From Haemophilus paracuniculus (GTDB taxonomy: Bacteria; Pseudomonadota; Gammaproteobacteria; Enterobacterales; Pasteurellaceae), in NCBI RefSeq assembly GCF_002015115.1, contig NZ_MUYA01000012.1, positions 1-60,521 of the forward strand: 60,521 bases of DNA. The letters are read 5' to 3'. Position numbers and translations under genes: made by a program. The notes beneath the pieces were generated by a model. That model saw only the letters and a list, made by a program, of their open reading frames with translations, had not been told where the DNA came from and ran no database searches. Below, piece by piece: positions 35,907 through 44,925 of the stretch (position 1 is its first letter; the number at the start of each line of letters is the position of its first letter).

Positions 35907-37946
35907 TTATAGATTATCTGGTTTGATATTTTTAATGCGTAAGGTTTCGCCCATTATGCTCGAAAAGAGCGGGGCGGAAACCGCACCACCGTAGTAAGCC
36001 CCTGCTTTCGGTTCGTCAATCAGCACCACCAACGCAAAGCGAGGATCGCTCGCTGGGGCAATGCCTGCGGTGTAGGCGAGGTATTTATCCACATATTTTC
36101 CCCCCTCAATTTTACGAGCTGTACCCGTTTTGATTGCCACACGGTAGCCGTCCACCGCCGCTCGCTGACCGCCCTCGCCTTTTGCAGCTACCGCTTCCAT
36201 CATTTTTACCACCTCACGGGTAATTTTTTCAGGAAGTACCCGCTTGCTATCGACTGGCGGGGAAACTTTGATAATCGAAAGAGGTTTTGCCAAGCCAAAA
36301 CTGCCCAAGGTGGCGTAGGCTTTGGCGAGTTGTACGGGGGTAACAGTTAAGCCGTAGCCGTAAGCGTAGGTGGCTCGTTCAACATCCGCCCAACGTTTGC
36401 GGTCGCCCAATACGCCTTTTTGTTCGCCTAAACCTAGGTTGGTATCTTGTCCGAAACCGACCGCTTTGTAAGTATCCACCAATGCATTGGGTGGCATTCG
36501 CAACGCCAAACGACTCACCCCACGGTTACTTGATTTCTGCAAAATGCCCGTTAAGGAAAGGCTAGATTGAGGCGAAACGTCTCTAACGGCAAAATCATTC
36601 AAAATCAATGGACCTGTATTGATGATTTCATCAAGGTAAGTTGCCTTTTTCTCTAAGGCGGTTAGCACCACCAAAGGTTTGACCGTTGAACCTGGTTCGA
36701 AAGTGTCGGTGATCGCACGGTTTCGAGCTAGTTCGTTTTTATAGGTTTCACGGTTATTTGGATTGTAAGAGGGCGCACTCGCCATTGCTAAAATTTCGCC
36801 CGTGTTAATATCCACTAACACCGCCGTACCAAAAATAGCTTTATGCTCGGCAACCGCTTTTTTGACATAGTGGTAAGCAATGGCTTGCAAATCTTCATCA
36901 ATGCTCAATACCACATCCATTGGATTGTACGGGGCTTGATAATCAAAGGATTCCGTAATGCGATTTTTGCGGTTAGCAAGTAGGCTTTCTTGCCCGTTTC
37001 TGCCGATCAGCAAGGAATTGAAACTCAATTCTAACCCCTCGCTGCCCTGTAAGGTTCGATGCGTTCCTCGAATACCTTTCACTTCTTTTTCTTGGGTTAA
37101 GCCCAATAAAGGGGCAATTGCTTCACCCAGAGGGTAATAGCGTTTTGGCTCTTTAACGGAAGACATTGTGGCAATATCAAGCCCATCGGCTAGGTAATTG
37201 GCATCACTTTCTTGCACCTGACGCACTACATACTGATAGCGGCTTTGATAGTTTTGGTAAATTTTCGCCATTAGATCCGAATAGGAAACATTCGCCACGT
37301 TGGCGACTTCTTTCCACTTCTCTTTTTCGGCTTCCAAATCTTTTTTCTCTTGCTCTAAAAAGAGGGAATTAGGATTATTCCGCACTTTTTTGATTAACAC
37401 ATCGTAATCAATTTGGGTTGCCTGTGCTAAGGTTAGCCAGAAATCGTTGGCGTTAATGTTCATCAAGGCTCGAGGATCAATTTTCGTATAATTCTCTTTC
37501 AAAAAGGCACGAATATTGTTTTGGATCGTTTTCGTTTTGCCCTCAACATCTTTGGCGAGGTTGGTAAGCTGTTTTTCGCTACGCAAAAGGCGTGATTCAA
37601 AATAATCACGGGGGGAAAAAACTAACGAATAAAGAGGAACACTGGTTGCCAAAATACGCCCGTTGCGATCCACAATTTGAGCCCGTGAATAGGGTAAATC
37701 GTTCTGTTTGAGATGACGTTTTTTCATCTCTTTTTGGTTGGTGTTGGCACTGATCGTCTGTTCATAAAAGATTTTACCCACGACCGCTGCCACCGAAAGC
37801 AGCATCAACAAGCCAATCACAATCGCAAAACCTTTGGAAAAAATCGGTAACGTAGGCAAATCCTCTTTTATCTTGGTTTGGATTTTATTTTCTCGCTCAG
37901 TGAGGCTTTTCCAAATGAGCATCCAAATTTCTTTCAACAACTTCAT
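35907..37946 (-). CDS. ftsI: Septal peptidoglycan transpeptidase FtsI (PBP3) with enlarged N-terminal domain
   Basis: The D,D-transpeptidase of division. The 679-residue protein has a cytoplasmic N terminus, a membrane segment (about 38-60), a class B pedestal domain, and transpeptidase motifs STVK (about 417), SSN (about 473) and KTGT (about 605). It is some 70-90 residues longer than H. influenzae (610) or E. coli (588) FtsI. The extra length lies between DYFESRL (about 120) and residue 207, and residues 167-203 resemble 207-243 in register (W, A, Y, L, K, N and S conserved), suggesting an internal duplication. The position matching H. influenzae N526 is aspartate here (KYVDKY). One-base overlap with ftsL. 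Confidence 0.96.
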   Translation of the reverse strand: MKLLKEIWMLIWKSLTERENKIQTKIKEDLPTLPIFSKGFAIVIGLLMLLSVAAVVGKIFYEQTISANTNQKEMKKRHLKQNDLPYSRAQIVDRNGRILATSVPLYSLVFSPRDYFESRLLRSEKQLTNLAKDVEGKTKTIQNNIRAFLKENYTKIDPRALMNINANDFWLTLAQATQIDYDVLIKKVRNNPNSLFLEQEKKDLEAEKEKWKEVANVANVSYSDLMAKIYQNYQSRYQYVVRQVQESDANYLADGLDIATMSSVKEPKRYYPLGEAIAPLLGLTQEKEVKGIRGTHRTLQGSEGLELSFNSLLIGRNGQESLLANRKNRITESFDYQAPYNPMDVVLSIDEDLQAIAYHYVKKAVAEHKAIFGTAVLVDINTGEILAMASAPSYNPNNRETYKNELARNRAITDTFEPGSTVKPLVVLTALEKKATYLDEIINTGPLILNDFAVRDVSPQSSLSLTGILQKSSNRGVSRLALRMPPNALVDTYKAVGFGQDTNLGLGEQKGVLGDRKRWADVERATYAYGYGLTVTPVQLAKAYATLGSFGLAKPLSIIKVSPPVDSKRVLPEKITREVVKMMEAVAAKGEGGQRAAVDGYRVAIKTGTARKIEGGKYVDKYLAYTAGIAPASDPRFALVVLIDEPKAGAYYGGAVSAPLFSSIMGETLRIKNIKPDNL

Positions 37947-38275
37947 TATTTCTTCTCTAAAATTAGCTCTTGTTCTTTACGGATTGGCTGCAAGCCTAAT
38001 TTAGTCGCAATGCCGTCCACACGGGTGCGTTGGCTTTGGGTGTTTTCTTCCATTAACAAATTAAGATGTTCATTCTCTAATTTCACTCGTTGCTTGGTTT
38101 CCACCCGATATTGCACAATTTGCGAACGATATTCCGCCGTTACCCAAATGGTAAAAAACGAAACACCGATAATCGCCGCAATCAAAAAAATCGCCAGCAA
38201 ATTGCTTTTTTTGCCGAAGAGATCGTCCGAGATAATTTGTAGTAACGAGCTACGCTCTTGCTTTGGTTCTATCAT
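37946..38275 (-). CDS. ftsL: Cell division protein FtsL
   Basis: A short bitopic divisome protein (109 residues) with a basic N terminus, one membrane segment (about 27-50) and a periplasmic leucine-zipper-like coiled coil ([21 protein letters not shown]). Position between rsmH and ftsI is diagnostic because the sequence is poorly conserved. It overlaps rsmH by 4 bases (ATGA) and abuts ftsI. Confidence 0.9.
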   Translation of the reverse strand: MIEPKQERSSLLQIISDDLFGKKSNLLAIFLIAAIIGVSFFTIWVTAEYRSQIVQYRVETKQRVKLENEHLNLLMEENTQSQRTRVDGIATKLGLQPIRKEQELILEKK

Positions 38276-39213
38276 CTTTTTTCCGCCAATCTTAACACCG
38301 CACTACGGGAACGAGGGTTCGCTTCAATTTCTTGCTCGCTCGGCATAATCGCCTTGCCTATCGCTTTGAGGGGGATATTTTTGTTCAATTCACTTTCCAA
38401 AATCGGCAAGCCTTTCGGCACACTTTCGCCCTTACTGTGCTTTTTAATGAACTGTTTGACCATTCGATCTTCAAGGGAATGGAAGCTGATGATCGACAAC
38501 CGCCCTGTTGGGGCAAGCACGCTTAACGCCGAATTGAGGGCTTTTTCTAATTCGTCTAATTCGCTGTTGATAAAAATGCGGATCGCTTGAAACGAGCGAG
38601 TGGCAGGGTGTTTGTGCTTATCTTTAAACGGCACGGCGTTGGCGATAATCTCTGCCAACTGCAAGGTGCGAGAGATTTTTTCGCTTGCCGATTTATTGTA
38701 GGAAACCACCGCTTGTGCGATGCGTTTAGCAAAACGTTCCTCACCAAAGGTTTTCAGCACCCACGCCAAATCGTCCACGCTCACTTGGGCGAGCCATTCC
38801 ATTGCGGACAACCCTTTGGTGGTGTCCATTCGCATATCGAGCGGTCCATCACGCATAAAGCTAAACCCGCGTTCCGCTTCGTCAAGTTGCGGCGAGGATA
38901 CGCCAAGATCGAGCAAAATGCCGTCAATTTTGCCGATTAAGCCGAGATCTTGACAAATTTCAGGGATCGCCGAAAAGGCACTATGCACGATTTGAAAACG
39001 AGGATCATCAATGGTTTCGGCTTCCGCAATCGCACGGGGATCACGATCGGTGGCGATCAATCGCCCCTGTTCTCCGAGTTGGGAAAGGATTAAACGAGAA
39101 TGTCCGCCACGCCCGAAAGTGCCGTCAATATAGATGCCATTGGGCTTGATCGCCAATCCATCAACGGCTTCGTGCAAAAGCACCGTAATGTGTTTGTGGC
39201 TTGATTCATTCAT
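38272..39213 (-). CDS. rsmH: 16S rRNA (cytosine(1402)-N4)-methyltransferase RsmH
   Basis: RsmH methylates N4 of C1402 in 16S rRNA and is the usual second gene of dcw clusters. The 313-residue protein has [13 protein letters not shown], the SAM loop [32 protein letters not shown], and the C-terminal [14 protein letters not shown] and [10 protein letters not shown]. The ATG at 39213 gives the same length as E. coli RsmH; a GTG 12 bases upstream is possible. It is the first gene of the cluster here because no mraZ precedes it. Confidence 0.96.
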   Translation of the reverse strand: MNESSHKHITVLLHEAVDGLAIKPNGIYIDGTFGRGGHSRLILSQLGEQGRLIATDRDPRAIAEAETIDDPRFQIVHSAFSAIPEICQDLGLIGKIDGILLDLGVSSPQLDEAERGFSFMRDGPLDMRMDTTKGLSAMEWLAQVSVDDLAWVLKTFGEERFAKRIAQAVVSYNKSASEKISRTLQLAEIIANAVPFKDKHKHPATRSFQAIRIFINSELDELEKALNSALSVLAPTGRLSIISFHSLEDRMVKQFIKKHSKGESVPKGLPILESELNKNIPLKAIGKAIMPSEQEIEANPRSRSAVLRLAEKR

Positions 39214-39259
39214 TGCTGTCCGCACCTATCCGAAAAATTTAGTGAAAAATAACCTGCGG

Positions 39260-39288
39260 ATTTTAGCGGTTAAAACCTTATGCGACAA
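39260..39288 (-). promoter_or_regulatory. Promoter of the dcw cluster
   Basis: On the minus strand TTGTCG (39283-39288), a 17-base spacer, then TAAAAT (39260-39265), 47 bases before rsmH. It is the only good promoter between the yjdM terminator and rsmH, so it is the likely start of the cluster. Confidence 0.6.
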
Positions 39289-39309
39289 GCAACTTTAATG
39301 TGATTTACG

Positions 39310-39336
39310 AAAAAAATCCCCGCTTGCAAGCGGGGA
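39310..39336 (-). terminator. Terminator after yjdM
   Basis: The 20-base palindrome TCCCCGCTTGCAAGCGGGGA (39317-39336) is followed on the minus strand by seven Ts (39310-39316). It contains an uptake-signal-like CAAGCGG and separates yjdM from the dcw promoter. Confidence 0.85.
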
Positions 39337-39350
39337 CTTTCTTGAAAATT

Positions 39351-39674
39351 TTAGGCTTTCTTCAAAAATTCTGATTTTAGTAATAATTTACCGCAATCCA
39401 CATTGTGATCGCCGTTCACAAGGCGAATCCCTTTGAATTTTGTGCCTTTTTTCAACACTTCTGACGAGCCTTTTAATTTCAAATCTTTGATTAGCAACAC
39501 ATCATCGCCGTCTGCCAATAAATTGCCGTTGCTATCTTTGACGATAAGCTGATCTTCATCGGCTTCCGCCACTTCTTCGCCGTTCCATTCGTAGGCACAA
39601 TCAGGGCAAACGAACTGAATCGAATCGTGGTAAGTGTTTTCGCTTTGGCATTTAGGGCAATTTGGGTAACTCAT
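39351..39674 (-). CDS. yjdM: Zinc-ribbon protein YjdM (PhnA family)
   Basis: A 107-residue protein with an N-terminal zinc ribbon ([21 protein letters not shown]) followed by the PhnA/YjdM domain ([46 protein letters not shown]). The family was named from the E. coli phosphonate region, but its biochemical role is unsettled. The ATG at 39674 follows AAGGAAT; codons upstream to 39716 are in frame but lack support. It takes the place normally held by mraZ upstream of rsmH, although separated by a terminator. Confidence 0.92.
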   Translation of the reverse strand: MSYPNCPKCQSENTYHDSIQFVCPDCAYEWNGEEVAEADEDQLIVKDSNGNLLADGDDVLLIKDLKLKGSSEVLKKGTKFKGIRLVNGDHNVDCGKLLLKSEFLKKA

Positions 39675-39725
39675 ATTATTCCTTAATGTAATGAAAAGTT
39701 GAGGGATTATAATCAATATGAATGA

Positions 39726-40589
39726 TTATTCAAGATTTTGGATTTGCTCACGCATCTGTTCGATCAGCACTTTTAATTCCACCGCCGAGTTGGTAACGTC
39801 CGCATTGATCGATTTTGAAGCGAGGGTGTTTGCCTCACGGTTTAGCTCTTGCATCATAAAATCGAGCTTACGCCCCACCGCCCCGCCTTTGTTGAGGATC
39901 GACGTGGTTTCCTTGACGTGCAGTTGCAAGCGATCTAGCTCTTCCGCCACATCGACCCGTTGAGCGAGCAACACCATTTCTTGTTCAAGGCGTTGCGGAT
40001 CGAGCTGTAAATTGAGTTCATCAAAACGCTGCTGCAAGCGGTCTTTTTGCCATTGCAAAATACTTGGCATCTGGGCTTGCACCTTGCTTGCTTCGCTGGC
40101 AATTGCGTCTAAACGTTGCTGAATCAACGCCTGTAAATTTGCCCCCTCACGCCCACGCATTGCAATAAAATCAGCGAGAATTTGCTCAAACCCTGCTAGC
40201 AGATCTTGGCTGATTTGGTCGAGATCTTGATTTTGGCTATCCACCACCCCAGGGAAACGCAAAATATCCACAAGGTTAATTTCTCCCTCGTTGGCGGTCT
40301 CTTTCAGCCATTTGAGCGAGCTGATCACCTGTTTAGCATACTCTTGATTAAGGGAAAGTTCGCCATTTTGTTGCTGATTCAACTCAATTCGCAAGCTACA
40401 TTCCACCTTGCCACGGGTCAGCGAGCTACGCAAACGCTCACGCAGGGTCATTTCAAGGTTGCGAAACGCCTCTGGCAAGCGGAAATAAGTTTCTAAAAAA
40501 CGTTGATTGACCGAGCGGATTTCCCACACGGCGTTGCCCCACGGTTGCTTGATTTCGTGGTGGGCAAAAGCGGTCATACTGTAAATCAT
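39726..40589 (-). CDS. yicC: YicC-family endoribonuclease
   Basis: A 287-residue protein beginning MIYSMTAFAHHE and containing EIRSVNQRFLETYFRLPE, the YicC_N signature, and a C-terminal DUF1732 block (DFMMQELNREANTLASKS). E. coli YicC has been reported as an RNA endonuclease. The start at 40589 follows AGGAAGAACA. It is divergent from rph, the same arrangement as in E. coli, with about 90 bp between the starts. Confidence 0.93.
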   Translation of the reverse strand: MIYSMTAFAHHEIKQPWGNAVWEIRSVNQRFLETYFRLPEAFRNLEMTLRERLRSSLTRGKVECSLRIELNQQQNGELSLNQEYAKQVISSLKWLKETANEGEINLVDILRFPGVVDSQNQDLDQISQDLLAGFEQILADFIAMRGREGANLQALIQQRLDAIASEASKVQAQMPSILQWQKDRLQQRFDELNLQLDPQRLEQEMVLLAQRVDVAEELDRLQLHVKETTSILNKGGAVGRKLDFMMQELNREANTLASKSINADVTNSAVELKVLIEQMREQIQNLE

Positions 40590-40678
40590 TGTTCTTCCTG
40601 TTAAGCCGTTAAAAATCCGCACATTGTAATCGCTTATTTGCTAAAATGGGCAAAATTTTTAATGAAATAAGGAAAAAT

Positions 40679-41395
40679 ATGCGTCCAAATAACCGCTTGG
40701 CGAACCAAATTCGCCCGATCAAAATTACTCGTAACTACACCAAATACGCCGAAGGCTCGGTGTTAATCGAATTTGGCGACACCAAAGTGCTTTGCAACGC
40801 CACCGTGGAAGAGAGCGTACCACGCTTTTTGAAAGGGCAAAATCAAGGCTGGATCACCGCCGAATATGGAATGTTGCCGCGTGCCACCCACACCCGCACC
40901 CAACGTGAAGCGGCGAAAGGCAAACAGGGCGGACGCACAATGGAAATCCAGCGTTTAATCGCCCGCTCATTGCGTGCGGTGGTCGATTTAAACGCCCTCG
41001 GCGAACGCACCATTACCCTTGATTGCGATGTGATCCAAGCAGACGGTGGCACTCGCACCGCGGCGATCACAGGCTCTTGCGTTGCCCTGCACGATGCCCT
41101 CGCTAAATTAGTCGAAAACGGCACGCTCAAACAAAACCCGATGAAAGGCTTGGTGGCAGCGGTTTCCGTCGGAATCGTGGACGGCGAAGCGGTGTGCGAT
41201 TTGGAATATGTGGAAGATTCCAACGCCGAAACGGATATGAACGTGGTAATGGTGGAAGACGGGCGTTTAGTCGAAGTGCAAGGCACCGCCGAGGGCGAAC
41301 CTTTCTCGCACAATGAACTATTAACCCTACTCGACCTTGCAAAACAGGGCGTAGAGCAGTTGGTGCAGGCACAAAAACAAGCATTAGTAATTTAA
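40679..41395 (+). CDS. rph: Ribonuclease PH
   Basis: A phosphorolytic 3'-5' exoribonuclease that trims tRNA 3' ends. The 238-residue protein matches the E. coli length. Blocks are [39 protein letters not shown] at the start (split here for reading), the RNA-binding [34 protein letters not shown], and [12 protein letters not shown]. The ATG at 40679 follows AAGGAAAAAT. Confidence 0.97.
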   Translation: MRPNNRLANQIRPIKITRNYTKYAEGSVLIEFGDTKVLCNATVEESVPRFLKGQNQGWITAEYGMLPRATHTRTQREAAKGKQGGRTMEIQRLIARSLRAVVDLNALGERTITLDCDVIQADGGTRTAAITGSCVALHDALAKLVENGTLKQNPMKGLVAAVSVGIVDGEAVCDLEYVEDSNAETDMNVVMVEDGRLVEVQGTAEGEPFSHNELLTLLDLAKQGVEQLVQAQKQALVI

Positions 41396-41442
41396 TACTC
41401 ATCTAATAAGCGGGTGGCTTTTGAAAAAACTCACCCGCAAAT

Positions 41443-41473
41443 AAAAAAGCCCTGAAAGAAAACTTTCAAGGCT
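41443..41473 (-). terminator. Terminator after tRNA-Ala
   Basis: On the minus strand the stem AGCCTTGAAAG / CTTTCAGGGCT (41448-41473, one mismatch-type G-U region, AAAA/TTTT loop) is followed by six Ts (41443-41448), just past the tRNA 3' end. It lies between tRNA-Ala and the convergent rph. Confidence 0.8.
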
Positions 41474-41481
41474 TATGAATT

Positions 41482-41558
<77 letters not shown>

Positions 41559-41656
41559 AATGCGAGGCAAATAATAATCTTTTGTTACCCTTACTGTCAA
41601 GAGAAAATGTGTTAAGTGTTGCTATTCTAACCAAATCAGCAAAATTTCAAAAAATC

Positions 41657-42523
41657 TTACCGCTTGTTGGGGCGGAAATTGTCGAGGGTGAGCAGGCTAA
41701 TTGAGATCAGCAAGCAGCCTAATAGCAAATAGGATTTGGTGTCTAACTGCTCGCCGATAAATAGGGAAATCAATAACATTACAAGCGGTTCGATATAGCC
41801 TAATAGACCGAGAATGTTCATTGGTAATAAATTATTGGCACTGATAAATAAAATAAAGGCAGAGCCGCTGACTAAGCCGAGTAAGCAGAGATAAATATAG
41901 AGATTATTATTTTCAGCAAGCACGGCATTAAAATCAATTTGGGTTAAATAATATAAGGCAAAAGGTAGCACTAAAATAAGTTCTACCACAAAGGTAGGTA
42001 AATGGTTAATTTTAAAATAGCGTCTGGCGGTAAAATAAGCGGGGTAGCCGATTCCTGCCACAAAAGTTACCCACGAAATTGATCCGCCTGCGAAAATATT
42101 ATAAAAAACACCGATTACCGCAAAAAAGAGGGCAAGCCATTTTAAACGGCTGAAATGTTCTTTAAAAACCACTTTGCCAAAAAATACCGCCATTAAGGGT
42201 AATAATAAATATCCCACCGAAAGGGGAATACCTTGCCCGTGATTGGCTGCCCATAAAAATAACCAAAGTTGAATCCCCGTATTTAAGGCGAGTAATAATA
42301 AAACAAAAATTAAAAAAGGCTGTTGAGCGAGTTTTTGAAATAAGGCTTTAAATTGGGTTTGTTGTTTAAATAGAAAAACGGCAAAGAAGATAACGGGGAT
42401 TAACACGATAATGCGTAGGGCAAACATACTTTCCCCCGATAACGGGCGAAGTAAAATCGAAAAATAATAGGTTACGCCAAATAAAAGATTTGCCAATAAC
42501 GCATAAATCATTCCTCTAACCAT
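41657..42523 (-). CDS. RarD-like EamA permease, paralogue 1
   Basis: A 288-residue inner-membrane protein with about ten hydrophobic segments arranged as two EamA halves. It shows RarD-like features: LANLLFGVTYYFSILLRPLSGE near the start, SVGYLLLPL in helix 4, KEHFSRLKWLALFFAVIGV, and LGLLGYIEPLVMLLISLFIGEQ in the second half. RarD proteins are drug/metabolite-superfamily permeases whose substrate is unknown. The gene overlaps the next paralogue by 8 bases. The composition is AT-rich relative to neighbouring genes. Confidence 0.8.
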   Translation of the reverse strand: MVRGMIYALLANLLFGVTYYFSILLRPLSGESMFALRIIVLIPVIFFAVFLFKQQTQFKALFQKLAQQPFLIFVLLLLALNTGIQLWLFLWAANHGQGIPLSVGYLLLPLMAVFFGKVVFKEHFSRLKWLALFFAVIGVFYNIFAGGSISWVTFVAGIGYPAYFTARRYFKINHLPTFVVELILVLPFALYYLTQIDFNAVLAENNNLYIYLCLLGLVSGSAFILFISANNLLPMNILGLLGYIEPLVMLLISLFIGEQLDTKSYLLLGCLLISISLLTLDNFRPNKR

Positions 42524-43409
42524 TTTTCTTCCTCAATCTTTGTTGTTTGATTAACACTAAAATGCCGTCAAAAATCAGTAAAGCAACCGCAATAGATAAA
42601 CAGCCCATTAAAATATAGGATTCCGTTTTTAAGGTTTCGCCGATTAAAAAGGAAATCAGTAACATAAAACTCGGTTCAACATAGCCTAATAAACCAAGTA
42701 AATTAAAGGGAACAAGGCTACTAGCAAGGGTGTAAGAAATTAACGCAATGCCACTCATTAAGCCTAATAACGCAATAAAATAATAGATGTTTGGATTTTC
42801 ATTTGCGACAAAATTCATATCCGTTTGGCTAATAAAATAGAGCGAGATAGGAATCAGTAATAAAATTTCAAATAAAAAGCTATGAATATGGCTAATTTGA
42901 TATTTTCGGCGTAGGTGGAAATAAATCGGATAACCTGAAAAAACAAACACACTTTCCCACGAGAGTTTGCCAAGTAAAATAATGTTACTCAACACCCCAA
43001 TGCCCGCAAAAATAATTGCTAGCCATTTATTGATCGACAAATGTTCTTTATAAATAAATTTACCAAAAGCGACCATCGCAATCGGCATTAACAAATAACC
43101 GATAGACACTTCCATTGCCCGTCCGCTGTTGGGGGCGTATAAAAATAGCCACATTTGCGAGCCGACAATCATTGAGGTAACACATAGCACGAGAATCAAA
43201 AAAGGCTCTCGTTTCAGCCGCTGCACAAATTGCCAAAATTGGGCTTGTTGTTTGAGTAATAAAATGGCGAGGGCTAAAAAAGGCAGGGTAACCACCATTC
43301 TGATCCCGAACAAACTTTCGCCAGAAAGAGGGCGTAATAAGGTGGCGAGGTAATATAAACCGCCGAAAAAGAGAGAGGCTAACAGGGAGCAGAATATACC
43401 TTTGAGCAT
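42516..43409 (-). CDS. RarD-like EamA permease, paralogue 2
   Basis: A 297-residue-class membrane protein that parallels paralogue 1 along its whole length: LLASLFFGGLYYLATLLRPLSGE, SIGYLLMPIAMVAFGK, KEHLSINKWLAIIFAGIGV and LGLLGYVEPSFMLLISFLIGE. This indicates a tandem duplication. The start at 43409 (MLKGIFCSLL) is chosen because codons further upstream translate a palindromic repeat; there is no strong ribosome-binding site. The two permeases probably act as separate transporters or a heterodimer; neither is shown by sequence. Confidence 0.8.
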   Translation of the reverse strand: MLKGIFCSLLASLFFGGLYYLATLLRPLSGESLFGIRMVVTLPFLALAILLLKQQAQFWQFVQRLKREPFLILVLCVTSMIVGSQMWLFLYAPNSGRAMEVSIGYLLMPIAMVAFGKFIYKEHLSINKWLAIIFAGIGVLSNIILLGKLSWESVFVFSGYPIYFHLRRKYQISHIHSFLFEILLLIPISLYFISQTDMNFVANENPNIYYFIALLGLMSGIALISYTLASSLVPFNLLGLLGYVEPSFMLLISFLIGETLKTESYILMGCLSIAVALLIFDGILVLIKQQRLRKKNG

Positions 43410-43449
43410 TTGGATTTTAGGAAAATGAAAATTAAGAAATTTGCGGAAA

Positions 43450-43497
43450 GGACGCCAGCGTGGCGTCCCTACCGTAGGGTCGCAATGCTTGCGACCC
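43450..43497. repeat. GTAGGG palindromic doublet, family B
   Basis: GGACGCCA/TGGCGTCC (43450-43468) and GGGTCGCAA/TTGCGACCC (43477-43497) stand back to back, joined by CTACCGTA, like the doublet at 7250-7297. An uptake sequence follows. The 159-bp spacer between alaA and the permease pair holds nothing else that I can see. Confidence 0.7.
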
Positions 43498-43568
43498 AAA
43501 CAGATCGTAGAATTTAGCAACAAGCGGTAAGATTTTGAAATTTTTCTTTATCCCACCGCTGTAAAATC

Positions 43569-44786
43569 CTATTCTTGACGATAATTCTTCAAAAACCTCG
43601 CCAAACGCCCGATCGCTTCTTCGATTTGGTGAACGTGCGGTAGCGTTACAACACGGAAGTGGTCGGATTTATGCCAGTTAAAGCCCGAGCCTTGCACCAG
43701 TAACACTTTTTCTTGTTGTAGCAGGTCGTAGATGAATTTCTGATCGTCCTTAATGCCGTACATTTCGGTGTCGATTTTCGGGAACATATATAACGCCCCT
43801 TTCGCTTTTACGCAGCTAATTCCAGGGATTTGCACTAGCAATTCGTGCATTTTGTTGCGTTGTTCGAGTAAACGTCCGCCTGGTAGGATAAATTCGTTAA
43901 TGCTTTGGTAGCCACCGAGGGCGGTTTGAATCGCGTGCTGCATTGGGGTAACTGCACACAAACGCATTGACGAGAGCATATCTAGCCCCTCAATAAAGCC
44001 TTTGGCGTGATTTTTCGGGCCGCTCAACACCATCCAGCCTTGACGGAATCCCGCCACACGGTAGGCTTTCGACAAGCCGTTCATCGTTACGGTCAGCACA
44101 TCAGGGGCGAGGGCGGCGATGTGATGATGTACCGCCCCATCGTAGATAATTTTTTCGTAAATTTCGTCCGCAAAAATAATCAAATTATGCTGGCGAGCGA
44201 GGTCTGCAATTTCCTGCAAGATCGCACGACTATACACCGCCCCCGTTGGGTTATTTGGGTTGATCACGAGGATCGCTTTGGTTCTCGGGCTGATTTTCGC
44301 CTTAATATCTTCAATGCTCGGAAACCACTCATTTTCCTCATCGCACAAATAATGCACCGCTTTACCACCTGCGAGGGTCGCCGCCGCCGTCCAAAGTGGG
44401 TAATCAGGCATTGGGATCAAAATCTCATCACCATCGTTCAGCAACGCCTGCATTGACATCGTAATCAGCTCAGACACGCCGTTGCCGATGTAAACATCGT
44501 TCACGTCCACGCCCATAATCCCTTTTGATTGGTAGTATTGCACCACCGCCTTGCGAGCCGAATAAAGCCCTTTGGAATCGCAGTAGCCTTGGGCGGTCGG
44601 CAGGTTGCGGATCACGTCCACCAAAATTTCATCAGGGGCTTCAAAGCCGAACGGGGCAGGGTTGCCGATGTTTAGTTTGAGGATTTTATGCCCCTCTTCT
44701 TCAAGGCGTAACGCCTCTTTGTGGATCGGGCCACGGATGTCGTAGCGAACGTGGGATAATTTATCGGATTTTGGAAAACGTTCCAT
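43569..44786 (-). CDS. alaA: Alanine aminotransferase AlaA
   Basis: A PLP-dependent class I aminotransferase that makes alanine from pyruvate and glutamate. The 405-residue length and the sequence (RGPIHKEALRLEEEGHKILKLNIGNPAPFGF, YCDSKGLYSARKAVVQYYQ, INPNPTGAVY-type INPNNPTGAVYS, and the Schiff-base lysine in NGLSKAYRVAGFRQGWM near 240) match E. coli AlaA (YfbQ). The ATG at 44786 follows AGGAATTT; codons upstream to 44897 are spurious. Confidence 0.93.
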   Translation of the reverse strand: MERFPKSDKLSHVRYDIRGPIHKEALRLEEEGHKILKLNIGNPAPFGFEAPDEILVDVIRNLPTAQGYCDSKGLYSARKAVVQYYQSKGIMGVDVNDVYIGNGVSELITMSMQALLNDGDEILIPMPDYPLWTAAATLAGGKAVHYLCDEENEWFPSIEDIKAKISPRTKAILVINPNNPTGAVYSRAILQEIADLARQHNLIIFADEIYEKIIYDGAVHHHIAALAPDVLTVTMNGLSKAYRVAGFRQGWMVLSGPKNHAKGFIEGLDMLSSMRLCAVTPMQHAIQTALGGYQSINEFILPGGRLLEQRNKMHELLVQIPGISCVKAKGALYMFPKIDTEMYGIKDDQKFIYDLLQQEKVLLVQGSGFNWHKSDHFRVVTLPHVHQIEEAIGRLARFLKNYRQE

Positions 44787-44851
44787 TGTAAATTCCTGTA
44801 TTTGAAAAGATGAAAATGAAAATTCCCGCACTTTACTCTGATTTGTAAGGA

Positions 44852-44891
44852 AAAAAAAGAGGAAATACGCTAAAATGCCCCCTCTTTTTTT
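44852..44891. other. Hairpin with A/T tracts in the alaA-menF divergent region
   Basis: AAAAAAAGAGG (44852-44862) pairs with CCTCTTTTTTT (44881-44891). The shape is that of a bidirectional intrinsic terminator, yet it lies between two divergent genes where no transcript should end. A TAAAAT in the loop could be a -10. The rest of the 139-bp spacer holds an uptake sequence. Confidence 0.4.
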
Positions 44892-44925
44892 GTTCAAGCG
44901 GTCAGATTTTTAAAAATTTTTGCCA

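Noticed and set aside
35907..37946. Beta-lactam-resistance allele of ftsI
   Set aside because: The residue aligned with H. influenzae N526 is Asp, but species differences make a resistance call unsupported.
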